Part shown: piece after piece, positions 34,680 to 44,228 of the stretch
How positions within the stretch are numbered: the first letter of the stretch is position 1
Layout of the letters: the number at the start of each line of letters is the position of its first letter
NCBI GenBank assembly: GCA_003142855.1
Contig: PLNW01000162.1
Location: 1-64,000, forward strand
From: Myxococcales bacterium
GTDB taxonomy: Bacteria > Myxococcota_A > Polyangia > Fen-1088
Direction: 5' to 3'
Length of the DNA stretch: 64,000 bases
The notes under the pieces: generated by a model
The model's input: only the letters and a program-made list of their open reading frames with translations
Told to the model about the DNA's origin: nothing
Database searches by the model: none
Translations under genes and position numbers: made by a program

Positions 34680-36017
34680 ATGTCCTACGCGCAGAGCGTG
34701 ATCGATTTGGTGACGAAGAAGGACCCCGGACAGCCGGAGTTCCACCAGGCTGTGACCGAGGTGCTCGAGTCGTTGCAGCCGTGTCTGGACCGCTACCCCA
34801 AGTACGAGCAGAACAAGATCCTCGAGCGGATCGTGGAGCCGGAGCGTCAGCTCATGTTCCGCGTGCCCTGGATCGACGACAAGGGGCAGGTCCAGGTCAA
34901 CCGCGGCTATCGCATCGAGTTCAACAGCGCTATCGGCCCCTACAAGGGCGGCCTGCGCCTGCACCCGAGCGTGAACCTGTCGATTCTCAAGTTCCTCGGC
35001 TTCGAGCAGGTGTTCAAGAACTCGCTCACCACACTGCCCATGGGCGGCGGCAAGGGTGGCTCGGACTTCGACCCCAAGGGCAAGTCGGACAACGAGGTCA
35101 TGCGCTTCCTTCAAAGCTTCATGTCCGAGCTGTTCCGCCACATCGGTGCCGACACTGACGTGCCGGCTGGTGACATCGGGGTGGGTGGTCGTGAGATCGG
35201 CTACATGTTCGGCCAGTACAAGCGCCTGAAGAACGAGTTCGTGGGCGTGCTCACCGGCAAGGCGCTCAACTGGGGCGGTTCGCTGATTCGTCCCGAGGCC
35301 ACTGGCTACGGCGCCGTGTACTTCGCGGAAGAGATGCTCAAGACGCGCAAGGAGACCTTCAACGGCAAGATCTGCATCGTGTCGGGTTCGGGCAACGTGG
35401 CCCAGTACACCGTCGAGAAACTGAACCAGTTGGGTGCCGTGCCGGTCACCCTGTCCGACTCGGATGGCTTCATCCACGACTCCAAGGGCATCACGCCGGA
35501 CAAACTGGCCTTCGTGCTGGAACTCAAGAACGTGCGCCGCGGCCGCATCCAGGAGTACGCCAAGAAGTACGGCTGCGAGTTTGTGGCCGGCAAGCGCCCG
35601 TGGGTCGTGAAGTGCGACGCGGCTTTCCCCTCGGCCACGCAGAACGAGATCGACGGAAAAGACGCCGACACGTTGCTGAAGAACGGCTGCACCGTCATCA
35701 CGGAGGGTTCGAACATGCCGTCGACGCCTGAGGCCGTGGAGAAGTTCATCAAGGCCAAGGTGCTGTACGGTCCTGGCAAGGCTGCCAACGCCGGCGGCGT
35801 GGCCACCTCGGGTCTCGAAATGAGCCAGAACTCCATGCGTCTGGCGTGGACGCGCGAAGAAGTCGACGCGAAACTGAAGGGCATCATGCAGGCCATCCAC
35901 GAGGCCGCCTACAAGACCGCGAAGGACTTTGGCCAGCCCACCAACTACGTGATGGGTGCCAACATCGCCGGCTTCGTCAAGGTGGCGGATTCGATGATCG
36001 ACCAAGGCGTGGTGTAG
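34680..36017 (+). CDS. gdhA: Glutamate dehydrogenase (NADP-type)
   Basis: The 445-residue enzyme makes glutamate from 2-oxoglutarate and ammonium. It has RGYRIEFNSAIGPYKGGLR, LPMGGGKGGSDFDPKGKSDN with the catalytic Lys, DVPAGDIGVGGREIGYMFG and the dinucleotide-binding VSGSGNVAQYTVEKL. The sequence and length fit the hexameric NADP-dependent family (E. coli GdhA-like). ATG 34680 follows AGGAGG by a normal distance. With gltBD, the window holds both glutamate-forming routes. Confidence 0.96.
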   Translation: MSYAQSVIDLVTKKDPGQPEFHQAVTEVLESLQPCLDRYPKYEQNKILERIVEPERQLMFRVPWIDDKGQVQVNRGYRIEFNSAIGPYKGGLRLHPSVNLSILKFLGFEQVFKNSLTTLPMGGGKGGSDFDPKGKSDNEVMRFLQSFMSELFRHIGADTDVPAGDIGVGGREIGYMFGQYKRLKNEFVGVLTGKALNWGGSLIRPEATGYGAVYFAEEMLKTRKETFNGKICIVSGSGNVAQYTVEKLNQLGAVPVTLSDSDGFIHDSKGITPDKLAFVLELKNVRRGRIQEYAKKYGCEFVAGKRPWVVKCDAAFPSATQNEIDGKDADTLLKNGCTVITEGSNMPSTPEAVEKFIKAKVLYGPGKAANAGGVATSGLEMSQNSMRLAWTREEVDAKLKGIMQAIHEAAYKTAKDFGQPTNYVMGANIAGFVKVADSMIDQGVV

Positions 36018-36029
36018 AAAGTCTTCTGT

Positions 36030-36509
36030 CTAGCCAGTCGATCGGACGATGGGCACAAAGCGGCCGTCGCGTATGGTGCCCGCGGCCGCCAGGGCCGAAT
36101 GCACCCCCGGCAGCAGCAGACCGATGCGGCCCGAGGTTTCGCTCAGGGGCAAGAGCTTCTTCTGTGGATCGATGCCGCCAGCCGTGCGCTGCAGGACCAG
36201 AACGTCGAGAGCCGGCGAGCTGGTCTCAGGCGGCAGGGCCCAGGCCACGGTCACCTGGTCGTCGCCGACCAGCAACGAAATGCCCGGAATGGAGGGCAAA
36301 GCCAGGTCCGCAGGCGGAACCTCGGCGACACGCAAGGGCTGCCAGCTCGCCTCCAGGCCGGTTAGCCGGTCGCGGGCGCGTGTCCGGACGGCGGGGTCGG
36401 TGGCGGTTTCGGCAAGCTCGCGGAAAATGGCGATGGCCTCGCTCAGTCGGCCCTGGCGTGCGCACAGTTCGGCCATCGTCTCAGTCTCGTAGAGGTGTTC
36501 CATGCTCAT
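36030..36509 (-). CDS. Hypothetical protein with N-terminal TPR-like helices
   Basis: The 159-residue protein begins with ETMAELCARQGRLSEAIAIFRELAE, a tetratricopeptide-like helical pair. It continues with a beta-rich domain (ISLLVGDDQVTVAWALPPE, DVLVLQRTAGG) that looks like a fibronectin-type or sandwich fold. Not recognised further. Its ATG overlaps the ribF stop (ATGA), so it is translated with ribF. It converges on gdhA. Confidence 0.65.
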   Translation of the reverse strand: MSMEHLYETETMAELCARQGRLSEAIAIFRELAETATDPAVRTRARDRLTGLEASWQPLRVAEVPPADLALPSIPGISLLVGDDQVTVAWALPPETSSPALDVLVLQRTAGGIDPQKKLLPLSETSGRIGLLLPGVHSALAAAGTIRDGRFVPIVRSTG

Positions 36510-37468
36510 GGAAGAAGTTCCCGCGTTCGGAGGATGTCACGCCTGATCTCGGCCACCAGCTCATCCGCTGAAGCAAACACCCGCTGCGCTCGCACGCGAC
36601 CGACGAATTCCAGGCGCAGGCGCCCGCCGTAGAGGTCACCGTCGAAGTCCAACAGGTGGGCCTCGACAACCACGGCGGACGGTGCGCCTGGGCCTTCGGC
36701 GGCAAAGGTGGGATTGCTGCCGATGCTCACGGCGGCGCGCAGGCGCGGCGTCAGGCCGCCGTCCACGCGACACGCCCAAGCGGCGTAGACACCTGGCTTG
36801 GGCAGAAGATCGGCTTCTGCATCCAGGTTGGCGGTGGGGATGCCCAGGGTGCGGCCGCGCTCTACGCCGTGGACCACGTGGCCGGTGAGCTCGAAGGGGC
36901 GGCCCAGAAGCATGGCCGCACCTTCCACCCGGCCCTCGAGCACGAATTCGCGGATCTTGGTCGACGAGCACACCAGCCCCTCGACCATGACCGGCGGCAC
37001 CACGCTGACTCCGATGTTCAGGCGCGCGCCTTCGCTGCCGAGCAGGGCTGCGTTGCCTTTCCGGCCGGCCCCAAAGGTGAAATCCCAGCCTACCACCACG
37101 TGGCGAGCGTCGAGGTCCTTGCCCAGCACTTCGGCGACGAAGGTTTCGGCGGGCAGGGCAGCAAAGTCGGATGTGAAAGGCTCGACCACGACCGCATCAG
37201 CGCCAGCCTCGGCAAGCAGTTCCAAGCGACGCTCCAGCGTCAGCAACATGGGCGGCGCCAACGCGGGCGCGAAGAATCGCGCGGGATGGGGATCGAAGGT
37301 CAGGACTGCGGACTCACCACCTTCCGCGTGGGCCAGGCGACTGGCGAGGGCCAGCAAGGCCCGGTGGCCGCAGTGCACACCGTCGAAGTTTCCGATGGCC
37401 ACCGCAGGCGCGCGCAGCGGACGCCCCAGGTCGGACGTGATGCGCTGGCGGCCCCGAATGACGTGCAC
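36506..37468 (-). CDS. ribF: Bifunctional riboflavin kinase/FAD synthetase
   Basis: The 320-residue enzyme makes FMN and FAD. The N-terminal nucleotidyltransferase has AIGNFDGVHCGHRALL and LTFDPHPARFFAP. SSTKIREFVLEGRVEGAA leads into the kinase domain with GRTLGIPTANL, SIGSNPTF and DLYGGRLRLEFVGRVR. I chose the GTG at 37468 (VHVIRG), where family members begin. The frame stays open to 37573, but that extension overlaps the divergent neighbour and has no family resemblance. Confidence 0.9.
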   Translation of the reverse strand: MHVIRGRQRITSDLGRPLRAPAVAIGNFDGVHCGHRALLALASRLAHAEGGESAVLTFDPHPARFFAPALAPPMLLTLERRLELLAEAGADAVVVEPFTSDFAALPAETFVAEVLGKDLDARHVVVGWDFTFGAGRKGNAALLGSEGARLNIGVSVVPPVMVEGLVCSSTKIREFVLEGRVEGAAMLLGRPFELTGHVVHGVERGRTLGIPTANLDAEADLLPKPGVYAAWACRVDGGLTPRLRAAVSIGSNPTFAAEGPGAPSAVVVEAHLLDFDGDLYGGRLRLEFVGRVRAQRVFASADELVAEIRRDILRTRELLP

Positions 37469-37562
37469 CCTCTTGGGGATAGACGCCCAGGGCGCTGACG
37501 TCAAGTTAGGGGGACATGAATCGCTCCTCGACAGGCGGCCCGCTTTCGCGTTGGATCGGTCC

Positions 37563-38837
37563 ATGAGCGACAAGCGAACCTGGCCGGCACTCGAGCCGGC
37601 TCTTTTCGTGGCGTCGCTGGTGGTCTATGTCGCGGGCACGCCGCTGGGGCTGGATCGAGTTGCGGCTGCATCGAACGTGGCTTTTGCACTCGACGCCACC
37701 TCACAGGGGCCGGGCACGCCGTTGGCTCTTTTGGCTTCGCGCCTAGTTGGCACCTTGCCCCTAGGCGATGCCGCGGCTCGTGCCAACCTGGCAGCAGCGC
37801 TGTGGGCCGCCGTGGCGACCGCGCTCGTGGGTCGACTGTGTGCCGATCTCCTGGCGGCGTTGCGCCCGCCAGCGCACGCTCGTCAGGGTGCGCGGGATTT
37901 TGTCTACGAGCCGTGGCTGGCTGCCGGGGCCGCGCTGGCGGGCGGGCTGTCGCTGGCCACATTTCAGTCGGCGACTTCAGCGGGCGCGGCGTCGGCTACG
38001 CTGGCGCTCCTGGCCGGGGCTTGGTTGGCCGCGCTGCCTCTTCTGCGCGGCCAGGGCGGCGCCAGGCACGGATTCGTGTTGGCAGGCTTGTCAGGCCTGG
38101 CCGCAGGAGTGGATGCGTTGGCCGGTCCGCTGTTGTGGCCCCTGACTTTTGGAGTGTGGCTGTGGGAATTGCACCGGGGCAGCCGCTGGCCGCTCTGGGC
38201 ACCTTTGCTCTTCGTCGCGGCACTGGGCGGTTCGTTGCTGGGCAGCGTGGCGGCCTCAGGAATCCCGGTGAACCTCGGTCATCTGTTCGGCAGCCTGTGG
38301 CCATCCGGGATGCATGATCAGGTCACGGCAGTTGGGACGGCCATTGAGCTGTGCGATGAGTTGGGTGTGGTGGGGCTGTTGCTGGCCGGAGTGGGGACCT
38401 TCGCATTGCTCAGACGGGCGCCGCTGGTCGCGTCTTGGTTCGGATTCACCTTGGTGACGGCGCTCCTGCTCGGCCATGCTCCGGCGCAAAGCGGACCGGC
38501 CTTTGAACCCACGCGCGCGGGTCTACCTGCGGCGCTGATGGCGGCCGCAGTGCCCTTGAGCGCAGGCGCGGCCGCAGTGGCTTCCCGCCTGGGCCGCGCT
38601 CGCATGGTCACGGCGATCGTGCTCGCCGCGTTGGCAGTTGTCTCGCCTGTGCTCGACGGTGGTACCAGTCGCTGGCGGCGCGATGTCCATGGACCGGAGC
38701 GCCTGCTTGAGCACGCGCTCATGCGGGCACCGTTGCGCGCGTCCGTGGATCCAGGCACGGCCGAGATGGACGGGCTGCTTCGCTATGGCGCGGCCTTGGG
38801 CCTACGACCCGACCTGGAGATTGTGCATCGCAAGTAG
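37563..38837 (+). CDS. Polytopic membrane protein (DUF2723-like)
   Basis: The 424-residue protein has about ten hydrophobic segments. The N-terminus (ALEPALFVASLVVYVAGTPL followed by ALLASRLVGTLPLGDAAARANL) resembles the DUF2723 group, GT-C-like proteins with an AxxPGxPL-type loop. The C-terminal part is soluble and short. The usual catalytic acidic residues of GT-C enzymes are not clear. It starts at ATG 37563, divergent from ribF. GH3 follows 52 bases later. Confidence 0.6.
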   Translation: MSDKRTWPALEPALFVASLVVYVAGTPLGLDRVAAASNVAFALDATSQGPGTPLALLASRLVGTLPLGDAAARANLAAALWAAVATALVGRLCADLLAALRPPAHARQGARDFVYEPWLAAGAALAGGLSLATFQSATSAGAASATLALLAGAWLAALPLLRGQGGARHGFVLAGLSGLAAGVDALAGPLLWPLTFGVWLWELHRGSRWPLWAPLLFVAALGGSLLGSVAASGIPVNLGHLFGSLWPSGMHDQVTAVGTAIELCDELGVVGLLLAGVGTFALLRRAPLVASWFGFTLVTALLLGHAPAQSGPAFEPTRAGLPAALMAAAVPLSAGAAAVASRLGRARMVTAIVLAALAVVSPVLDGGTSRWRRDVHGPERLLEHALMRAPLRASVDPGTAEMDGLLRYGAALGLRPDLEIVHRK

Positions 38838-38889
38838 CGAGCAGGGTGATCCTTCCCGCTTTCGCCCCGAGCGGTGTACTGTCCTCGCG

Positions 38890-40719
38890 ATGCGATTCTC
38901 TCGGCCCGATTTGCTTCCTGTCTCGGGCGTTTCCGGCGCCTGGGTTGCCGCGTGCTTCGCAGTGCTTGGCTGCGTCGGCATGCAGCCGGGTCGATCCCCA
39001 GGTCAGCTTGCTGCGAGCCGTGCCAGCGTCCCAACGCCCGACATCGAGGAACTGCTCGGCCAGATGACACTCGACGAGAAGATTGGGCAGATGACCCAGA
39101 TCGACTGGAAGCTGGCCAAAAACACCGACGACGTGCGCAGGCTGGCGGTTGGATCGGTGCTCAACGGTGCCTCGCAGCTGCCTGAGCCCAACACGCCCCA
39201 GAACTGGGTCAGGCTGGTCGCCTCCATGCAGACCCGAGCCTTGAGCACGCGCCTGGGTATCCCCATTCTCTGGGGCACGGATGCGGTCCACGGCAACGCC
39301 TTGGCCAGGGGCGCTACGGTATTTCCGCACAACATCGGCATGGGCTGCACGCGCAACCCTGAGCTGGCCGAGAAGGTCGGACGGGCTGCGGCTCTGGAGA
39401 TGTTGGCGACTGGCATTCCTTGGACTTTCGCCCCTTGCATTGCCGTGCCTCGTGACGAGCGCTGGGGCCGCACCTACGAAGGTTTTGGCGAGACCCCTGA
39501 ACTCGCCGAGATGATGGGGGCCGCGATGGTCAAGGGTCTGCAAGGCGAGCCGGGCCAGCCCGGTGGGGTGCTCGCTTGCGCCAAGCACTTCCTCGGCGAC
39601 GGTGGCACATCCCAGGGCAAGGACCAGGGCGACACCGTCTGTTCCGAAGGAGAGCTGCGCGCCATCCATCTGCCGGGCTACGCAGCGGCGGTCAAGGCGG
39701 GTGTCGGATCGATCATGGTGTCGTTCTCGCGCTGGAACGGCGCTCCCATGCACGCCAACAAACATCTCATCACTGACGTGCTCAAGGGCGAGCTTCACTT
39801 CGAAGGTTTCGTGGTGAGCGACTGGGAAGCCATTGCTACCCTGCCGGGTTCCAACGCCAGCAGGATCGAGGCAGCCATCAACGCCGGGGTGGACATGGCC
39901 ATGGTGCCGCTCAGCTACCCCTCGTTCGTTTCAGGCCTGCGCTCGCTGGTCAAGAAGGGCCGCGTGCCCATGGCGCGCATTGACGATGCCGTTCGACGCA
40001 TCTTGAAGCAGAAGGCGCGTCTCAAGCTGTGGGAGCACCCGTTCCCGGAGTTTGCCGGGCAACTGGGCTCGTTCGAACACCGAGCGCTGGCGCGCGAAGC
40101 GGTTCGACAAAGTGCGGTTCTGCTCAAGAACCAGGACGGCGTGCTGCCGCTGTCCAAGAACGGTCGCATCCTTGTGGTGGGCAACAAGTCTGACGACATG
40201 GGCGTCCAGTGCGGCGGCTGGACCGTGGGTTGGTTTGGCCGGCGGGGCAACGTCACGCCCGGCACAACGATTCTGAGGGCCATCGAGAAGGCCGCTGCTG
40301 GGGGAAAGGTTTCCTTCGCGCCGGGCGTGAGGGGCGCGGACGCGGCCGACGCGATCGTGGTGGTGGTCGGCGAGGAGCCTTACGCCGAGGGCGCCGGCGA
40401 CCGGAAGGAGCTGGGCCTTTCCCGCGATGACATCAACCTGATCACAGCAGCCAAGGCCTCGGGCAAGAAGGTGGTGGTGGTTCTGGTCACCGGTCGGCCC
40501 TTGCCCATCGAGCCTGCCATCGACGGCGTGCAGGCGTTGTTGGTGGTCTGGCTGCCCGGCAGCGAGGGCGACGGTGTGGCGGACGTGCTCTTCGGTGACT
40601 ACAAGCCCACCGGCAAGCTGTCCCATTCCTGGCCGCGTTCCATGGCGCAGATTCCGATCAACCAGGGTGACGCCAGCTACGAGCCTCTCTTTCCCTACGG
40701 ATTCGGACTAAGCTACTGA
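38890..40719 (+). CDS. Glycoside hydrolase family 3 lipoprotein (beta-glucosidase/exo-glucanase)
   Basis: The 609-residue protein has a signal with lipobox-like AVLGC, then the GH3 barrel: MTLDEKIGQMTQIDW, GIPILWGTDAVHGNALARGA, ACAKHFLGDGGT and GFVVSDWEAI with the nucleophile Asp. The second alpha/beta sandwich domain (AVLLKNQDGVLPLSKNGRIL to YEPLFPYGFGLSY) is complete. The layout matches exo-1,4-beta-glucosidases of plants and bacteria that release glucose from beta-glucans. With the GH43 and TonB genes it points to plant or algal glycan use. Confidence 0.93.
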   Translation: MRFSRPDLLPVSGVSGAWVAACFAVLGCVGMQPGRSPGQLAASRASVPTPDIEELLGQMTLDEKIGQMTQIDWKLAKNTDDVRRLAVGSVLNGASQLPEPNTPQNWVRLVASMQTRALSTRLGIPILWGTDAVHGNALARGATVFPHNIGMGCTRNPELAEKVGRAAALEMLATGIPWTFAPCIAVPRDERWGRTYEGFGETPELAEMMGAAMVKGLQGEPGQPGGVLACAKHFLGDGGTSQGKDQGDTVCSEGELRAIHLPGYAAAVKAGVGSIMVSFSRWNGAPMHANKHLITDVLKGELHFEGFVVSDWEAIATLPGSNASRIEAAINAGVDMAMVPLSYPSFVSGLRSLVKKGRVPMARIDDAVRRILKQKARLKLWEHPFPEFAGQLGSFEHRALAREAVRQSAVLLKNQDGVLPLSKNGRILVVGNKSDDMGVQCGGWTVGWFGRRGNVTPGTTILRAIEKAAAGGKVSFAPGVRGADAADAIVVVVGEEPYAEGAGDRKELGLSRDDINLITAAKASGKKVVVVLVTGRPLPIEPAIDGVQALLVVWLPGSEGDGVADVLFGDYKPTGKLSHSWPRSMAQIPINQGDASYEPLFPYGFGLSY

Positions 40720-40745
40720 ACCAAGTGGTCAGCAAGATCAGTCCG

Positions 40746-42137
40746 ATGAATGAGTCCGCCAGCGCAGGAGCCTCGATGCGCCGCCTGGGCGGGCAAGCAC
40801 GTGCTTTGGCCCTGCAGATCGCGGCCGAGGCGCGCGCGGAGTGGGGCTTTCTCACCGACATCATGGCGTCGGCCTTTCGCGCGAACCGGCAGCTCGGCAG
40901 CGGCGACCGCAGGCTGATCTCCGAGACGGTGTACGGCCTGGTGCGCTGGGAGCGACGGCTGGAGGCCGTGGTCGACGAGTTGCTCGCGCTGGCGCAGGGA
41001 CGCGGCCTGCCTGAGGCGCTCTCGCCGGCTGGCCGGCAGGAACTGAAGCTCATCGTCTATGAGCTGCGCAACGGCTTGCCCGCGGAAGCGGCCAAGGCCG
41101 ACGTACGGCGGATTTTGCGTCGCGATGTCGATCTCACGACGGTCACCGCGGACGATGCGGGCTTGGGCCATAGCGCGGGTATCGATCGCGCGGCCTTGCG
41201 GCTGTCGTATCCGACTTGGATGATGGACCGCCTGGTGACGGATCTGGGCGAGACGGCTGCGCTTGCCTTGACCGCAGCCATGAACACCCGGGCTCCCCTC
41301 ACGGTGCGCAGCAACGGTGTCAAGGCCTCGCGCGAGGAGTTGGTCGCTCGTCTGGCTGAGGAGGGCGTGGTGGCGCGGCCGACGGAGCTGTCGCCCACGG
41401 GCTTGCTGTTCGAGACGCGCGTGAATGCCTTTGGCTTGTCGGCATTTCGTGATGGCCTTTTCGAGGTGATGGACGAGGGGAGTCAGCTGGTGGCCGAAGC
41501 GGTGGCGCCGCCGCCGGGGGGCCGCGTGGTGGACGCCTGCGCCGGCGCGGGCGGCAAGACCCTGGCCCTGGCGGCACTACTCGACGGACAGGGGCGCATG
41601 TTGGCGCTCGATTCCAATGGCAAGAAGCTGGAAGAATTGCGCCGTCGCAGTCGGCGTGCGGGCCTGACCAACGTGGCCGCGCGCGAGGTGCACGGAGGCG
41701 AGCTCCCGGCCGAGGCGAAGCGGGGCGCTTGGGATCGCGTCCTGGTTGATGCGCCTTGCTCGGGCCTGGGCACTTTGCGCCGCAATCCCGAGGCGCGCTG
41801 GCGGCTCGCGCCCAAGACCATCGACGGATTTCCGGCGCAGCAGCTTTCGTTGATGGTGACCTATGCGCCGTTGGTGGCGCCTGGCGGACGGCTGATCTAC
41901 GCGACCTGCACGCTGCTCCGGCGAGAGAACGAGGAAGTCGTCGAGCGATTCCTGGCCGAGAGGCCGGACTTCGTGATCATGCCGCTCAAGGAGATCTGGG
42001 GCAAAGAGCGGGCTCTGCGCCTGGGCGACGGCACGTACCTGAAGGTGTATCCACACAGCCACGGCACCGACGGCTTCTTTGCAGCGGTGCTTCGCCTGCC
42101 GCCGCCAAAATTGATCAGCGTCGGCGGGGAAAAATGA
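40746..42137 (+). CDS. rsmB: 16S rRNA (cytosine-967-C5)-methyltransferase-like protein RsmB
   Basis: The 463-residue protein has a NusB-like helical N-terminus (ALALQIAAEARAEWGFL, RRLISETVYGLVRWERRLEA). The C-terminal methyltransferase has VVDACAGAGGKTLALAAL, VLVDAPCSGLGTLRRNPEAR and IYATCTLLRRENEEVVERFL, holding both catalytic Cys residues. It modifies small-subunit rRNA. A GTG at 40725 is an alternative start directly after the GH3 stop. The last 23 bases overlap the convergent gene. Confidence 0.9.
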   Translation: MNESASAGASMRRLGGQARALALQIAAEARAEWGFLTDIMASAFRANRQLGSGDRRLISETVYGLVRWERRLEAVVDELLALAQGRGLPEALSPAGRQELKLIVYELRNGLPAEAAKADVRRILRRDVDLTTVTADDAGLGHSAGIDRAALRLSYPTWMMDRLVTDLGETAALALTAAMNTRAPLTVRSNGVKASREELVARLAEEGVVARPTELSPTGLLFETRVNAFGLSAFRDGLFEVMDEGSQLVAEAVAPPPGGRVVDACAGAGGKTLALAALLDGQGRMLALDSNGKKLEELRRRSRRAGLTNVAAREVHGGELPAEAKRGAWDRVLVDAPCSGLGTLRRNPEARWRLAPKTIDGFPAQQLSLMVTYAPLVAPGGRLIYATCTLLRRENEEVVERFLAERPDFVIMPLKEIWGKERALRLGDGTYLKVYPHSHGTDGFFAAVLRLPPPKLISVGGEK

Positions 42138-42939
42138 TCGCGTAGGATCCGGGCCCGCGCTGGACGACCACCACGAGCTTGGGACGAAAGGCGCGACGGT
42201 ACTGTTGGTACCAAGGCTCGCGACGAATCAGCGGATCCTTCTCGATGTACTCGGGCACGTAGAGATCGATCTCCAAGTATTTCCCATCCACGGCGTGCGC
42301 AATGACATCGCCGAAGGCATAGGGAGCTAGCTCCACAGACGGGTGCAGGTCGTTGTGAATCGCACCGCCGTAGCTGACAACCAGGCGGCTGCCTGGTCGT
42401 TGCAGGGCTGCGCGGATCTGGGTTTCGAGTTGGTCGCGCGTGAGGCGCAACAACCGGTCGTAGTCCACCCGGCCGCTGCCAAAGATGGCCTGGTAGTCCT
42501 TGCACGCGACCTGCAGGATGCGCGGCTCGATGCCCGACTGCTTGGCTCGTCGGAGCAGGGTGACGACCTCGTTCTCGGTGCTGGCCGGGCGCTGGGTCGC
42601 TCTGTCCACGCGGGCCACGGCCTTTCGTTCCACCTCGCCACACGAGCCCGTCGTGATCCAGGTTTCCACCACAAGGTCGGTGGCACCGGCCGTGCGCAGC
42701 GCGGGCAAGATCTCGCTCGTGAAATGCCGGAGCGCGGACGGAATGCGGGCTGTCTTCTCTGTTTGGTGGTACTCGCCGAAGGCGACCACGCGCGGATTGC
42801 TTGCCAGCAGGGCTCGCACGGCGGCTGCGGCTGACGGGCAGGTCGAGGCAGCCGCATCAGCGGGCGCGGCCGGCAATGTCTGCGCCGCCAGCAGGACGTG
42901 TGCCGCCCAAGCACAAAGAAGAAACACGATGGCGATCAT
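42115..42939 (-). CDS. Secreted ChaN/EreA-like (TIKI-fold) protein
   Basis: The 274-residue protein has a signal peptide (MIAIVFLLCAWAAHVLLAA). VVAFGEYHQTEKTARIP matches the conserved GE-x-H motif and SRLVVSYGGAIHNDLHPS the second His motif of the EreA/ChaN superfamily, which includes erythromycin esterases, haem-binding ChaN and TIKI proteases. The two His/Glu motifs suggest metal-dependent hydrolysis or ligand binding. It is not a clear resistance enzyme. It ends within the convergent rsmB. Confidence 0.65.
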   Translation of the reverse strand: MIAIVFLLCAWAAHVLLAAQTLPAAPADAAASTCPSAAAAVRALLASNPRVVAFGEYHQTEKTARIPSALRHFTSEILPALRTAGATDLVVETWITTGSCGEVERKAVARVDRATQRPASTENEVVTLLRRAKQSGIEPRILQVACKDYQAIFGSGRVDYDRLLRLTRDQLETQIRAALQRPGSRLVVSYGGAIHNDLHPSVELAPYAFGDVIAHAVDGKYLEIDLYVPEYIEKDPLIRREPWYQQYRRAFRPKLVVVVQRGPGSYAIIFPRRR

Positions 42940-42987
42940 TGTAGCCGGTCCTGGCTTGGGCGCGTGGCATGTACTATTGCTTGACCC

Positions 42988-44217
42988 GTGCCCGACTCTG
43001 TTCTGCCCTTCGCTTCGTCAAGGCGCCCACCGGTCGTTCCAGCCGGACCTGCGCCGCGCGCCCTGTGCGAGCGTTGCCGTCGACCTACGAGCGTCTGCTA
43101 CTGCGCGCATATCACGCCTTTGCAAACCCGCACGCGCGTGATCGTTCTGCAACACCCGCGCGAGCGCGACGTGGGCATCGGCACCGCGCGCATTGCGCGG
43201 CTGTGTCTGCCAGGTGCCGTGTTGCGCGTGGGAATCGATTTTTCTGACGACCCGGTGGTGCAAGCCGCGCTGGCCAGCGGCGAAAGCCATGTCATCTATC
43301 CAGGGCCGGCGGCGCGCGATGTGGAGTCCGTGGCGCCTGGTCAGCCCATGACCTTGATCCTGGTCGACGGCACCTGGGGCCAGGCGCACAGGCTGCTCAA
43401 GGCCAATCCGGCGCTCACGCGTCTGCCGCAGTTGCGCTTCACTCCGCCCAAGGAGAGCGCCTACAACCCCATCCGGCGCGAGCCCGCCTTTCACTGCATG
43501 GCCACCATCGAGGCGCTGGCCCATGTGCTCGGCCACCTGGAGGGCGACCGCGAGCGCTTCCAGAGCTTGCTGCGGCCTTTTCACGCGATGGTGGAGATGC
43601 AGATCCGCTACGCCCAGTCCAGCTCGGGCAGCCGCCATCGCCTCCACTCGCGACGCAACAGTCGCCCAGCGCGCAGTCCGATTCCGACGGTTCTGCGCGA
43701 GCGCCGGGCCGATATCCTGTGCGTGCACGGCGAGGCCAACACCTGGCCGCGCCACGCGCCCACGCGCCACCCAGCCGAGATCGTGCACTGGCTGGCACGT
43801 CGGCCGTCGAGCGGCGAGACCTTCGAGGCTGTGATCGCCCCGCGCCACAGCCTGGCACCGACCACGCCCTTCCATATCCGCCTCGACAGCGGCGCACTTC
43901 TGGCAGGTGAAAGCTGGGAATCGTTCGCGGCACGCTGGCAGGCATTCTTGCGGCCCAGCGACGTCATCGTGTCGTGGGGACATTTTCCCGTGGACACCTT
44001 GGCTGCCGGCGGCGTGGTTCTGCCCCGGCCGCGCTACGACGTCCGTGCACTGGCTGGCGCGGTTCTGAAGAAACGCACTGGCACCGTCGAGGACTGCCTG
44101 CCCCACATGCAGCTTCCAGCGCCCGGGCCCTACGGCGCTGGCCGCGGTGGCGCGCGCCTGGCCGGACTGTGTTTGGTCGTCGAACACCTGCTGTCGACTT
44201 TTTCCGTCGCGGAGTAG
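42988..44217 (+). CDS. DTW-domain tRNA aminocarboxypropyltransferase fused to an exonuclease-like domain
   Basis: The 409-residue protein starts at GTG 42988. Residues 1-210 form a DTW domain: zinc-type CERCRRPTSVCYC, VIVLQHPRERDVGIGTARIA, LILVDGTWGQAHRLL and YNPIRREP. DTW proteins (TapT type) transfer the 3-amino-3-carboxypropyl group from SAM to tRNA uridines. The extra 190 residues (DILCVHGEANTW, PAEIVHWLARRPSSGETFEA, VIVSWGHFPVDTL, YDVRALAGAVL) follow the order of DnaQ-type DEDD exonucleases, but with most acidic ligands changed. It sits 11 bases upstream of a LanB gene. Confidence 0.8.
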   Translation: MPDSVLPFASSRRPPVVPAGPAPRALCERCRRPTSVCYCAHITPLQTRTRVIVLQHPRERDVGIGTARIARLCLPGAVLRVGIDFSDDPVVQAALASGESHVIYPGPAARDVESVAPGQPMTLILVDGTWGQAHRLLKANPALTRLPQLRFTPPKESAYNPIRREPAFHCMATIEALAHVLGHLEGDRERFQSLLRPFHAMVEMQIRYAQSSSGSRHRLHSRRNSRPARSPIPTVLRERRADILCVHGEANTWPRHAPTRHPAEIVHWLARRPSSGETFEAVIAPRHSLAPTTPFHIRLDSGALLAGESWESFAARWQAFLRPSDVIVSWGHFPVDTLAAGGVVLPRPRYDVRALAGAVLKKRTGTVEDCLPHMQLPAPGPYGAGRGGARLAGLCLVVEHLLSTFSVAE

Positions 44218-44228
44218 TTTTCCTGGCT

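Noticed and set aside
34629..36005. 458-codon minus-strand frame opposite gdhA
   Set aside because: Antisense of a highly conserved enzyme, His/Val/Leu-biased, no homology.
42115..42939. Erythromycin esterase
   Set aside because: The shared GE-x-H motif is superfamily-wide, and size and signal peptide fit ChaN-like secreted proteins better.
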